From assembly GCF_964204645.1 (NCBI RefSeq), contig NC_134033.1, positions 15,254,155 to 15,318,154 on the forward strand: a stretch of 64,000 nucleotides of DNA, written 5' to 3'. Shown one piece after another: positions 28,451 to 39,509 of the stretch. The notes beneath the pieces are model-generated. The model was not told the origin of the DNA. It ran no database searches and worked only from the letters and a program-made list of their open reading frames with translations. A program made the translations under genes and the position numbers. Source of the stretch: Tubulanus polymorphus (taxonomy: Eukaryota > Nemertea > Palaeonemertea > Tubulaniformes > Tubulanidae). Within the stretch, counting starts at the first letter, position 1, and each line of letters opens with the position of its first letter.

Positions 28451-29190
28451 GATTGCAGACTTTCAGACCGGGCTCTAGGTTCACTTGTACAGGGCTTCGA
28501 TTCAAGACTATTCCTTTCAATTATTGAACTCACTATTAGAATTCAGGCAATCAAACTCACTAAATAAACTCAAACTCACAAAAGTTTGTTCATGATTTGA
28601 GCCCAATTTTGGACAAATTCACGACTTTCCACAACACTATGGGCCTTGGTTTAATCTTTAGGAAATGACTGCCGAATTGCGAATGTAACTAAAACATTTG
28701 AATATTACATCGAAACCATAGAAAGTGTTCTGTCGCACACAATAAACCTGTAAACACGGTCCACGTCATGGCGGAAGTAACGATAGTCTGTGTAAAACTC
28801 TCTCGACAATAGATCGCATTATGAAATAATTAATGATTATCAATGTCTGTATTTCCGGCAGTCATTTCAGCACATTTCCTGTTTTTATCTCTGAGCTCTC
28901 TGTCTCTGTTTGTGTGTCTCATACAGCACGCGCGAAATAACGTCGTTCACAGCCAGAACTTAAAACAATACTCATGTATGCACACATAATAGTCGTGGGT
29001 CCAGGCGGTATTAACCGTTCTGTCCAATACGTAGCAATTCTAAGTGTCCTTCGAAATAACGTCATTCAGTTGTTGACTCCGGTAGCCTCTTAGAGGGAGA
29101 ATCTCTCGAAATGCTCAAAAATAGTTTTTGGCATTCACCTTGGCTAGGATGCTGGGAGTACCCTTACCCTTAGCCCTTTTGCCATTTTAG
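28450..29190. other. non-coding, nothing recognised
   Basis: No open frame with similarity and no clear repeat. Confidence 0.5.
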
Positions 29191-29194
29191 TGCC

Positions 29195-29505
29195 ATGATG
29201 AAGGTGCAGGTTCAAGGTTGAGGGTGATACAGGTTCAAGGTTGAGGGAAATGCAAATTCAAGGTTGAAGAAGGTGCAGGTTCAAGGTTGATAGAGGTGCA
29301 GGTTCAAGGTTGAGGGAGGAACGTGTTCAAGGTTGATGGAAGTTAAGGGTCCACCTTGGGATGGTGCTAGATGTACGCAGAGTTGATGGGTTGCAAGTTT
29401 CAGGCTGGCGGAGGTGCAGGTTCCAGGCTGGCGGAGGTGCTGGTTCCAGGCTGGTGGAGGTGCAGGTTCCAGGCTGGCGGAGGTGCAGGTTCCAGGCTGG
29501 GAGAT
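29195..29505. repeat. about 24-bp minisatellite
   Basis: GGTGCAGGTTCAAGGTTGA units on the left and GGTGCAGGTTCCAGGCTGG units on the right. These are two diverged sub-arrays. Confidence 0.85.
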
Positions 29506-29509
29506 CGAT

Positions 29510-30600
29510 AGCTGTACGAAGATCGCACTGTATGCGCCGAGGATCTCCGCCCGACTATTTACACAACGCAGGAACACGCGGTTTGTTTTTAAACCGGTGA
29601 TGAATCGACAGAGAAACGAAACAAACGATAACAAACGACACTTTCAATAATGTCGTCTCCATGGTAATTATCGGTGTTATTGTTGCCCTTCAAAAACAAC
29701 AATATTAACCGAATCACCATGGAGTTTATTGCTATGGTTTCCGGTTTTTTGATCGATCGCCTTTGAACCCGAATAAAAACAGAAATCGTCTGCGATGACT
29801 GCTGCCGAACAGGGGTCGACTGAGTTGGTATCTCTGGTATTCAAATATTAAGTGTTTTTGTCTTTTGAATCACTCACTCTTTGTTTGATATCCTTTTGTA
29901 GATGTATTTTGTACTCCGAACGCCTGATGATCGGCCGATAGTCTTAACCAGAAATGTTGCTAAAAAATATATAATACATGTATACTATTTTACTATAAAA
30001 CATTGACATCTTTACTGTGAGATTTCTTTCATTGGCTAATTCATTCGTATCCTCTACGTCCGAATGAGGCTAATAAACGTTGATCGAAATTATATTTTGC
30101 ATAAACGAGAGAAATCCCGCGACAATATAGCCAAAACGAGAAACTTTAATAGAAGATTTGCGCAAATATAAACTCTTCTATTCATGTTTCTCGTTTATGG
30201 CTATATCTATTATTGGATCTACCGTGTTTATTCATCGTACACGGATTTCTGTGTTTTCTTCTCGACTCAAATATATTTTGCATCTTTTCTCGCATTGTGT
30301 GTTTTTTTTTCGCATATTTTCATGTTTTCTGCGCTCAAATTCGAGGAAAAGTGAAACTCGTTACACATTTTTTCGTTTTCATTGTTTTTTGTTGTTGTTA
30401 TAGTCAACTTCGCGCGTTTTCAACGAGGGCAGCGATATTCAAACTTCACCAGATTTGATTACGATGCATTTATGTACGAATAATATCATCTATGGTTAAA
30501 AATTTAAATACAGCTTCAATTTTTTTTCGTCAGAAACTGCGACCAAGAAAATAATAAAGAAAAGGTACCGGTATAATCATATATAATCTCTAGAATCTCG
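29510..30600. other. non-coding, nothing recognised
   Basis: AT-rich. TTTATAGAAG... and ATATTTGCGCAAATATAAAC near 30155 form short palindromes. Confidence 0.45.
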
Positions 30601-30603
30601 GTC

Positions 30604-30687
30604 CTACTGATCATCGCTTGCCAGGGCAAAGCGAGCTTCGGCGGAAGGCCGTGTGACATGCGAACACCGGCAAGCGAGGATGAGTAG
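30604..30687 (+). ncRNA. candidate structured RNA hairpin
   Basis: CTACTGATCATCGCTTGCC (30604-30622) pairs with GGCAAGCGAGGATGAGTAG (30669-30687) at 17 of 19 positions. They enclose a 46-nt G+C-rich loop that contains GCTTCGGC, a UUCG-tetraloop-like word. A TATA-rich stretch lies about 30 bases upstream and a T-rich run about 80 bases downstream. No known RNA family was recognised, and the strand is a guess. Confidence 0.3.
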
Positions 30688-31167
30688 GCAAACCGATGTC
30701 GTTATCCTCGACGATATGAATAAGAAATCTATTCCGGATCAATAAGCAACGATGTCAGCTAAATTTTCTTTTTTAAATTAACGGTCTTCTTCGGGTCACC
30801 GGACTCTTCATATATCCGGTATATACTCATCCCATATTAAGTCGAATTCCGTGTTTTTACTTTAACCAGTCGAGCGTGAAAATTTGGTGGACTCGGGATA
30901 TTGAAATTTCAGTGTCAGATTTCTGAAAGCAAGTTGACAAGGCTGTGCACGCTTCCTTTCGCTATAATACCGACTTAATGAAGCAGAAATGTATTTGAGA
31001 CGATTTTTTTGTTATGAGTTTGTCGTCGGAGATGACTCTGTTTTAAATCCTACTCGTGAATAAAAGCGCTCAGCGATCGACGTCACAGTAATCTGATGAA
31101 AAGGAGAAGTTTTAGCGATTTACTTTCTTTGTGAAATCGCGTCATCTATGAAATAGAAAAGTGATGA

Positions 31168-31808
31168 GTTCCACAGGGTGCAGCGGGTCTCCCTAGTGTT
31201 CCACAGGGTGCAGCTGATCTCCCTGGTGTTCCACAGGGTGCAGCGGGTCTCCCTAGTGTTCCACAGGGTGCAGCTGATCTCCCTGGTGTTCCACAGGGTG
31301 CAGCGGGTCTTCCTGGTGTTCCACAGGGTGCAGCTGATCTCCCTGGTGTTCCACAGGGTGCAGCTGATCTCCCTGGTGTTCCACAGGGTGCAGCGGGTCT
31401 CCCTAGTGTTCCACAGGGTGCAGCGGGTCTCCCTAGTGTTCCACAGGGTGCAGCGGGTCTCCCTAGTGTTCCACAGGGTGCAGCTGATCTCCCTGGTGTT
31501 CCACAGGGTGCAGCGGGTCTCCCTAGTGTTCCACAGGGTGCAGCGGGTCTCCCTGGTGTTCCACAGGGTGCAGCGGGTCTCCCTGGTGTTCCACAGGGTG
31601 CAACTGATCTCCCTGGTGTTCCACAGGGTGCAGCGGGTCTCCCTGGTGTTCCACAGAGTGCAGCGGGTCTCCCTGGTGTTCCACAGGGTGCAGCGGGTCT
31701 CCCTGGTGTTCCACAGGGTGCAACTGATCTCCCTTGTGTTCTGCAGGGTGCAGAGCATCTCTCTGGTGTTCCGCAGGGTGCAGCGGGTCTCCCAAGTGTT
31801 CCACAGTG
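31168..31808. repeat. 30-bp minisatellite, 21 units
   Basis: An exact 30-bp period, GTTCCACAGGGTGCAGC plus GGGTCTCCCTAGT or TGATCTCCCTGGT, with no spacers. Because the period is divisible by three, several frames stay open on both strands. None has a start or flanking context that suggests a gene. Confidence 0.95.
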
Positions 31809-31809
31809 G

Positions 31810-33240
31810 TTCGGGTCTTATTTGCCTCAGAATCCAGTTCTACAATTGCTATAGAACAACTGGGCCCATAATAAGATGTATAATTGATCACACAACAGCA
31901 AACTGGATTTAAACTTGACAGAATTCAGGTAGAAATTAAACTATCTCGAGACTGATGATGAATTTTTGAATAATTTATCACATATCGGACATTATCTAAA
32001 ACTAATCATTATCCAACTGTTTCTAAAACCGGGTATTAGTTTACAAACAGCGCCTATTGTGCAACGTATCGAAAGCGTTGTCCATTATTCAAACGTGATA
32101 ATATCTATTGCACCATGACCGATAACGCGCAACAATGCGTTGAATTATCCGTTTGTCTTCGTATGTGTGCAGATACGCGGCTTAGTGGGTGGTTTACCGG
32201 GTCGATAATATCGATCGAACGATTTTATGAAATGAAATGAACAATATCTATAGATTCATAATGTAGATACATAAAGAGTATTGAGAATTTGTTGCTGATG
32301 TGTTTAGAACTAATAAAAATTGAATGAAATATCATCGGGACGTTTACGTCGTTATGGTGTTCATTGTTGGGGCGCGCGTGCGTGAAAAATCGATAAATAT
32401 ACAAAATGGCCGAACTTTAATAGCATCGATCCCCAAACTCAGCGTGAAGGCACAACAGCGATATTTAATTAAACCATATGGCCGATAGAATACGATTTTG
32501 TGCGCCTTAAAATGGTTATCGATGCCGTGGGGTTTAGGTATATAGGTAACTATAATAAGTGATGTATACAAAGTTATACCCGCTGGGATTTGAAATGGAT
32601 TTCGTATCTCCTGTTCATAGAAATAACCGGTTTGTCCGCTTAACCGATGAACCGGGTAACAATGGGCTAATCAAGCCGTCAAAGGTAGTGATAATATCTT
32701 AGATATCCTGAAAGTATCGTTTGTGCAAAAAGACCGTTTAGTACTGAAGACGATATGAAAGAAATCAAGAACTCAGATATAAAAATTGTCGGAAATATTT
32801 CCTAGAGCAGTTTATTCAACGTCATTTATTCGACCTGGAATACATTTGTTCGAAATCGCCATTTTTTCCGGAGTACATGAAATACGGCCTGGAGCCGCGA
32901 AATCTATTCGCACCCGTATTCGGTCTGACGAATACTAGATGCCAACAATTAATGTCGTTAATTTAAATGTATTTATCTTAACGTCTCGTTTTGTATGCAA
33001 ATCATAAGTATCGACGACGGCTGTGCAGGTCCCGAGGCGATCGTTAGCTGGGAATTTCCCAGAACACTCGTCTCTCCAAAGTTAACAACAGTCGTTGAAA
33101 ATACCGCCCGGATAAAATTGTCTTGTATTACTGCGTCTTGTTTCAAGGGATTTTCGTCTCTTTTTAACTTTTGCAAGAAGACAAGATAAATTGAATTGAA
33201 GTTTGGATGTCTAGATTGTTATTCCTTTTTGCTTTGATAT
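31810..33240. other. non-coding, nothing recognised
   Basis: Scattered CATTGTTG/CAACAATG words (about 32133, 32360, 32660); no gene. Confidence 0.45.
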
Positions 33241-33243
33241 TCA

Positions 33244-33330
33244 GGATCCAGTTCACTGAAGTTATTTGACTCAGACTCATTGGAAATGAACTCAGAGTTA
33301 ACTCTAACTCACAATTATGGAACTGTTCTG
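33244..33330. mobile_element. degenerate family B element
   Basis: GGATCCAGTTCAC at the left, then GAACTCAGAGTTAACTCTAA and CTCACAATTATGGAACTG, as in the intact copies at 24.7 and 43.8 kb. Confidence 0.5.
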
Positions 33331-33436
33331 TCCATGTTACAAATGAGTTAAGATCTCTTAAACTCTTGAGTCATATCTTACCAATCGAGAACGTTGGAAC
33401 TGGTTCCTGGATCCAGTTTCGAAGTTGTGAGTCAAG

Positions 33437-33784
33437 TGCGCGATCACAGGAGCGTTTTTGGCCCGTGCCAAACTTGGCCAGAAACAACTGTTCACACGGG
33501 TGCCAAATGGGCCCGCGTCTGTCTGGCCCGAGCCAAACGTTACCCGACTAGAAGAGTCAGACCAGGGCCGAGCCAAATTTTAGCACGGGTCAAATTAATG
33601 CTTTTGAATTGCAACTGATTCTGGAAATCATGACTCACTTCGCTTTGCTTAAGCATTGTTTAGTATCAAGTGAAAGGTTTACGTATGAGTGCGCCCTCTA
33701 ATTAGGGAATGGACCAAATTTCACCCGAGCCTGATCCGTGCCAATTCGGCACGGGCCAAATCGTCTCCGTGTGATCGCGGATTA
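33437..33784. mobile_element. hAT-like miniature element with target duplication
   Basis: Flanked by AGTCAAG at 33430-33436 and 33785-33791. The ends GCGCGATCACAGGAGCG and TTTGGCCCGTGCCAA are inverted on the right as CGGCACGGGCCAAAT and CCGTGTGATCGCGG. It is 348 bp and non-coding. A 7-8 bp target duplication suggests a hAT-type origin (inference). Confidence 0.7.
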
Positions 33785-34224
33785 AGTCAAGAATCATATC
33801 GATGTCTGTGGTACGTCATATTATAAGGCGCCTCTTGATTCTATAAATCTTAATCGTCGTTAATTGTGTCTACCATAAAACGTCAGCTCTACCGTTATTA
33901 GTGACTCTTGTATTTAGTAAAATCATCAGGCGTGAATTTAAACGCATTTTTACTCATCTGCCCTCGTCGCCGAATAGTCGTATCGCGCCGAATCCCTCCG
34001 CGTTTCGGGCTATCGATAAACAAAAAAAAACGGTTCGATATATAAATATGGAAACAAACGCCGATAGTAAAACGCAGTGTAAAGAGACACACGTGCGCTA
34101 ATGACTGGTAGTCATTGTTCGTCCCCAGATAACAATTCATTCAGTAAATACGAATAGTTCTACTGATGACAAGGGTCGCATGAAAGATGCGCATGATGTA
34201 ATTTGAGTCTCCTTTCGGCTGCTA

Positions 34225-34290
34225 GCAATGCTGCTTATGCTGCTGCTGCTGCTACTAGTGATGCTGCTGATGCTGCTGCTGCTGTTTTAT
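34225..34290. repeat. imperfect CTG-rich tract
   Basis: Interrupted GCTGCT and GATGCTGCT words; short and impure compared with the tract at 63.0 kb. Confidence 0.7.
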
Positions 34291-34404
34291 CTTCTATTTA
34301 ATTAATTAGACAACAGTGTCGAAACCCTTTGAGAGATCATCACAACTTGACGCTTTTTAGCAGAGCACGTGTTCAAAAACTATCATTTGACTTTTACAAT
34401 TAGT

Positions 34405-35065
34405 ACCTTTGTACAATACCATGGTACATGGTACATGGTACATGGGCCAATGTACAATACCATGGTACATGGGTCAATGTACAATAACATGGTACATGGT
34501 ACATGGGTCAATGTACAATACCATGGTACATGGTACATGGGTCAATGTACAATACCATGGTACATGGGTCAATGTACAATACCATGGTACATGGGTCAAT
34601 GTACAATACCAAGGTACATGGTACATGGGTCAATTTACAATACCATGGTACATGGGTCAATGTACAATAACATGGTACATGAACCAGGTGACCAGTGTAC
34701 AATACCATGGTGCATAGTACATGGTCAATGTACAATCATGGTACATGCGCCAGTTGACCAATGTCATCTATACCATGGGTCAGTGTTCAATGTACAATAC
34801 CATGGTACATGCGCCAGTTGACCAATGTCATCTATACCATGGGTCAGTGTTCAATGTACAATACCATGGTACATGCGCCAGTTGACCAATGTCATCTATA
34901 CAATGGGTCAGTGTTCAATGTACAATACCATGGTACATGCGCCAGTTGACCAATCCCATCTACCATGGGTCAGTGTTCAATGTACAATACCATGGTACAT
35001 GAGCCAGTTGACCAATGTACAATGGTACATGTGCAGTTGAAAATACCATACAATACCACATGGTA
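34405..35065. repeat. palindrome-rich CATGGTAC array
   Basis: The left half has a 27-bp unit (ACCATGGTACATGGGTCAAT plus GTACAAT), with some units enlarged by an extra 9-bp TACATGGTA. From about 34735 a 64-bp higher-order unit (ACCATGGTACATGCGCCAGT, TGACCAATGTCATCTATACC) repeats about four times. Confidence 0.9.
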
Positions 35066-35069
35066 CAGG

Positions 35070-36540
35070 TACCTATTCGACCAGATTGTTAGTGATTTAG
35101 ATTGACTTAGAGCAAGTATAGACCGGGAGCCTGTTACTCAAAAACCTGTTAAAGATGACCGACGGATAACCGATTGTAAAGATGAATTTTTAGTCGTCAC
35201 AATACGTATATGTCAACTTTTCACTGGTTACTCCAACAACCTTCGAACAACCACTGTAGCCACAGTTAGTCCACATTTTAGTCCACAGTTTCGGCATGGA
35301 CTATAAAACTAATTAATAATTGAATTGATATAACGGTGGTTTTTGTTTTAATAACCCCTATTACAGTTACAGAAATCATTTATTCATTTTTTTAATTCAT
35401 TGTTCAGAACTTGACGCGGAACCAGTAAAGCCTCGTCACACAGTTTAAATAGTATTGCTATAAACAAGCAAAGTATATAGAAAATGCGCAGCTGAATAAC
35501 TTGTATAGAAGTTGAAATAATAGAATATCAAATAATGCCGCATAGAATTCACTCTCACTTCACAGCGATTCTCACAATGTTGATTTTACTTTCATTTCGT
35601 GTAATCAGATACCCATCGGGTTTTTTTTTTTCTATATACAGTACACAGGACTGCATTTATTTACCCGATATTTCACGTGTGTTTTGAGAGCGACGGAGCT
35701 TTTAACTGTTCACAAACCCGCTTGTATATTGAAGTGGGCGATATATTTTAAATATCTACAAAAGCTCCACTTACGCGATGAATGTGCACTTAGCAGTCCG
35801 CCGTGGTTAAGACCTTTCCGACAAAACCAAACTCAACAACGTGTCACCAATTTCCCGATAAAAAAGAGTCCGCATTGCCGTTCAGAAATTCGAATATTCA
35901 AACGAAACGGTCGCCATTGTCGTTCCGACGGTTGGCCATTGTTGCCGCGCGCGCGCTGGCGATCGATAATATAACTTATTTCGAGTAGCTACGAATAATT
36001 AGCGGTAATATTTAGTAAAACAAATGTTTTCAATTACGCCAATACACCGGTAAAACTGTCTTTATCAATTATTAACGTAGCTTCCTGCATTCGAGTGGCG
36101 ACGCTTGAAAGATGTCCAATATTCGCGATTCTTTAAGCGTTTGAAATTTTAATGGTTTGAAAACCGACGAAACGTTCGGAAACTCGGGTTAAATTGTCTA
36201 CTAGAACAACGAGTTCAATAGTGCTTTATAGACGTACAATGGGGGGCTTTTTAGTGGTTTTTTCATAAATGAGCAATTGCTCGATAAACACGAGTACCGC
36301 CGCCGCGGCGTTCACTGTATATTATACACCTTGTAATATCATGTACCGGGACAATTTATTCTGGCGTCGCGTCTAAAAGCGTACGAACTTCCCGAGAATA
36401 TGACAACACAGTGAATTATACCGGGAACTTATATATACCGGTTGGTAATTGATATCCGAACCTGTATAGAGGGAGGGGGAAGGGGTGAGGGGGTGAGGGG
36501 GGTACTAAATTGACTGGTTTTCAAGTTAGAAAACGTTAGA
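35070..36540. other. non-coding upstream of SoxB2
   Basis: No gene. CATTGTCG and CATTGTTG words lie at 35.92 kb, and CGCGCGCGC at 35.95 kb. Confidence 0.4.
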
Positions 36541-36553
36541 ACAATCGAGTTTA

Positions 36554-36780
36554 TTTGAAAATGATTCGTTACGCTCTTTTGCGAGTTAATCGTATGCAAA
36601 TGATATGCATATTTTGGCAAGGTGGACAAAAAAGGCTCCGAAGAAGTCTTTGATTTAGCGAAAGGAAACCGTTTTTTCTCCCAACTTTAGAAGTAGTTCA
36701 ATATCGAATCTATTTGAAAATGCGTAACGTTTTTTACGAGTTAATCATATGCAAATGATATGCACATTTTTGGATAACTT
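36554..36780 (+). promoter_or_regulatory. tandem duplication with POU octamers, SoxB2 upstream
   Basis: ATGCAAAT occurs at 36594-36601 and 36749-36756, each inside GAGTTAATC.TATGCAAATG followed by ATATGCA. The whole block repeats with a 155-bp offset. It sits about 0.56-0.72 kb upstream of the predicted SoxB2 start site. The octamer is the POU-factor consensus; use as an enhancer is inferred. Confidence 0.5.
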
Positions 36781-37229
36781 TCCAAATAAGGCTTTAAATC
36801 TCAGAACTATCGTAAGGGACCGTTTTTCTCTAAATGTCGAAATAGATAAGCCCTCCAGTAAGCTGTACGCTGCTACCATCTGGCGACTGGTATTAGAACG
36901 ATTCCACAATCCATCTGTGATTATTAAACTCTCCCTGGTTTCTCTGTCATTACTAACCAAAAACGAAAATAACAAAAATGTAAATAAATTCCAAACAACT
37001 CTCCGAACACACGATCTCACCTGACTCGAAAACAGTATCGGTTACTAACAATATTTACAGATATCGTTAATAACCCCCACGTGCCGGCGTCGGCTTCTGT
37101 TTGACAATCACACAAACGCACGCACGCTGGTTGCGTTCATCGAAATGGGCGTGGCTTCGTACACAGCCGTATTGTAAACGTAATAAAGCCGTCCATACAC
37201 AGACGAACAGTGACAACAAACGACCGGTG

Positions 37230-37234
37230 ATTGG
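37230..37234 (-). promoter_or_regulatory. CCAAT box of SoxB2
   Basis: ATTGG on plus (CCAAT on minus), about 80 bases before the predicted initiator. This is the usual NF-Y position. Confidence 0.45.
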
Positions 37235-37283
37235 TGAATATTGTCAACACGTTCGTTCACAGACGCCTACCCCGCCGATATTG

Positions 37284-37317
37284 TATACATAAAACACACG
37301 TGCGTGAGAAATCAGTC
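37284..37317 (+). promoter_or_regulatory. SoxB2 core promoter: TATA and initiator
   Basis: TATACATAAA starts at 37284, and an initiator-like ATCAGTC has its A at 37314, exactly 30 bases later. Transcription from there would give a 103-nt leader with no upstream ATG, so 37417 would be the first start codon. Confidence 0.55.
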
Positions 37318-37416
37318 TCCAATCAGTTCAGTTTCGTAACGCAGATCAGATCGTCAGGATATTTCTCTCGCCTGCTATTTGTGTGTGGAATTTCGTGTAT
37401 ATTCGCTTATAGAAAG

Positions 37417-38301
37417 ATGTCGACGCCGACGCCTCCGATATCGATGTCTTCACCTCCCGGAATGAGCGCCGTTGTCGGCGGCCCGAAAAGTATCAGCCCG
37501 TCGGGCGTTATGGGCAACGTTTCCGCAGCCGCTGCTGCCGGTAGCGACCACGTAAAACGCCCTATGAACGCGTTCATGGTCTGGTCGCGCGGGCAACGAC
37601 GTAAAATGGCTCAGGAAAATCCGAAAATGCACAATTCGGAAATCAGCAAACGTCTGGGCGCCGAATGGAAACTGTTGTCCGAAGAGGAGAAACGTCCGTT
37701 CATCGACGAAGCGAAACGGCTACGCGCGCTTCATATGAAGGAACATCCCGACTACAAATACCGACCGCGACGTAAACCGAAAAATCTACTGAAAAAAGAC
37801 AAATACGCGTTTCCGATACCGGTATTTCCCGGTATGGGCGGCATGCCCGGAATGGCGCCCGGACTTGGTTTAGGAGCGTTCCCGCCGCTATCAGCCGCCT
37901 CGGCGTTGGACAGTTACACATCTATGACGGAGAAGGCCCGAGCCGCATTTTTGCCTCCGTCGACGCATTCGCTATACCCTCATTTATCGGATGCTACCAA
38001 CAAACTTGGCGAATCACAATTTCGACCATCGGATATACCGACTAGTTTATACAGTAACATGTACAGTTCGTCAGCGGCGGCAATGAGCGCTCTGAGCGCT
38101 AGTATGGCGGCCAGCGCCAGCCTACCACCGTCCGCCCATAACCCTACAGGACTACCGGGACAGTATTTGGTACCGTGTTGCCCGCCGGGCGCGTACATGC
38201 CCTCGGCGGCCATGTCGGCGGCGGCCCAGGACTTACATCGTCCGTTAACGTACGTGTTAGTGAAACCGGAGGATCATTACCGGCATCATTCCAGTCTATA
38301 G
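37417..38301 (+). CDS. SoxB2: SoxB2 transcription factor (Sox14/21 type), intronless
   Basis: A single exon of 294 codons. Residues 46-115 form an HMG box ([20 protein letters not shown], then [14 protein letters not shown]), which binds the DNA minor groove at AACAATG-type sites. Group B is shown by [19 protein letters not shown]2 is shown by [18 protein letters not shown] just after the box, by [10 protein letters not shown], and by QYLVPCC and LTYVL near the C-terminus, the counterparts of GYVVPC and VAYIL in vertebrate Sox14/21. The tail is rich in Ala, Ser and Pro. The frame is open to 37231, but that extension has no similarity and lies upstream of the predicted start site, so I start at 37417. 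Known role of the family: neural and sensory progenitor regulation, often repressive. SoxB1 is unlikely given the post-box sequence. The gene stands alone in a gene-poor region. Confidence 0.97.
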   Translation: MSTPTPPISMSSPPGMSAVVGGPKSISPSGVMGNVSAAAAAGSDHVKRPMNAFMVWSRGQRRKMAQENPKMHNSEISKRLGAEWKLLSEEEKRPFIDEAKRLRALHMKEHPDYKYRPRRKPKNLLKKDKYAFPIPVFPGMGGMPGMAPGLGLGAFPPLSAASALDSYTSMTEKARAAFLPPSTHSLYPHLSDATNKLGESQFRPSDIPTSLYSNMYSSSAAAMSALSASMAASASLPPSAHNPTGLPGQYLVPCCPPGAYMPSAAMSAAAQDLHRPLTYVLVKPEDHYRHHSSL

Positions 38302-38485
38302 AGCACGGGTTCGAGGCATACTTTGTTTTACTGTAAATAGACCGTTCTTTAAAGAGAAAAGTATGAATATTTTTGTTACCGCGATTAAGATTCAGTGTAC
38401 GTAGTTTATCATCAATTTTGTGATTTTGTGTGGTGGTGATTTCCGAGCGAGTGAAGCGAAAAAAATCATTCAGATTAAAAAAACA

Positions 38486-38491
38486 AATAAA
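38486..38491 (+). terminator. poly(A) signal of SoxB2
   Basis: AATAAA 185 bases after the stop codon, the first canonical signal downstream. Confidence 0.55.
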
Positions 38492-38648
38492 CAAAACTAT
38501 TTCAGGTTGAGCGAATGGACATGACGTGCGCGCATTATGTTTGACTTCGGACAATCGAGTATCGGTGACATCTGCAGCCGATGGGACGAGTTTGCGTCGC
38601 ACGCGTCCGTTTAAAAATATGCGACAAGTCTCAATTATCGACGTGCTT

Positions 38649-38947
38649 CATTGTTCTCATCATAATCGAGACAATGACTGCGAATGACGACAGATCGGTC
38701 AACAATGCCGGGGAAACAATAGCAGCGCGCGCCTGTTGAATACGCGGGTCAACAATGCATCGACGTTTGAACTTATCGACTGGAAACATTTCAACAATGC
38801 GAAAACGCTGTAATTCTAATTACGACAAACAATTCGGGTTTTAAACGTTTTCGACGACGACGAACGCCAACAACGAAGTCCGTTATGCGTCCCGTAGATC
38901 GCAACAATAGGTCGTCAAGGTAATGGTTGATATGGGGGTTAATTGTT
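38649..38947. promoter_or_regulatory. SOX-motif cluster downstream of SoxB2
   Basis: CATTGTT at 38649, ACAATG at 38671, AACAATG at 38701, 38751 and 38793, AACAATA at 38903 and ATTGTT at 38942, all within 300 bp. The words match the HMG-box consensus, so autoregulation is plausible but untested. Confidence 0.4.
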
Positions 38948-39214
38948 GTAATTATGATCGTGCTGATTGGTTTAAATTGATTGTGTTCATCGTATCGTCA
39001 CAGCAGGTTTGTTTGAGGGATTAAAGAACTGACTATATTGTTTAAACAACCTAAGCTAATATACATAATACGTTACATTCTAACGGGTTCATTTTTAAAA
39101 TTCTGTACGAGGCTTTTTTATAGCAGAATCAGCACTTGAAATATCGACTCGGCGAACCAATTATTTGCTAACTAGATTAATATAGAATGATTGTGTGAGT
39201 TTTATTTCATTCTG

Positions 39215-39505
39215 AATATAGTTCCACAGTTGTGTGGACTGTATTTGACTCTGAACTCAGTTCCACAGTTGCGTGGGTTTAATTTGACTCGGGACACAGT
39301 TCCACAGTTGCCTGGGGTTCGATTTGACTCTGGATCCAGTTCTACAGTTGTGTGGGTTTAGTTTGACTATGGACACAGTTCCACAGTTGCCTGGGGTTCG
39401 ATTTGACTCTGGATCCAGTTCTACAGTTGTGTGGGTTTAGTTTGACTATGGACACAGTTCCACAGTTGTGTGGGGTTCGATTTGACTCTGGATCCATTTC
39501 TATAA
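39215..39505. repeat. 39-bp tandem array (family B unit), inverse orientation
   Basis: CAGTTCCACAGTTGTGTGG plus GTTTAATTTGACTCTG units. It is the reverse complement of the array at 19.3 kb, placed about 20 kb away. Confidence 0.9.
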
Positions 39506-39509
39506 ATAG

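Noticed and set aside
31168-31808. CRISPR-like regular repeats
   Set aside because: The units are contiguous with no unique spacers, and the genome is eukaryotic.
31120-31912. Long repetitive open frames on both strands over the 30-bp array
   Set aside because: The 30-bp period keeps all stop-free frames open on both strands; no non-repeat coding sequence flanks them.
37231-37416. A 62-residue N-terminal extension of SoxB2
   Set aside because: It overlaps the TATA and initiator sequences, has no similarity to Sox proteins, and would start upstream of the predicted transcript.
37450-38213. Minus-strand open frames across the SoxB2 gene
   Set aside because: Antisense shadows of a GC-rich coding exon with no similarity of their own.
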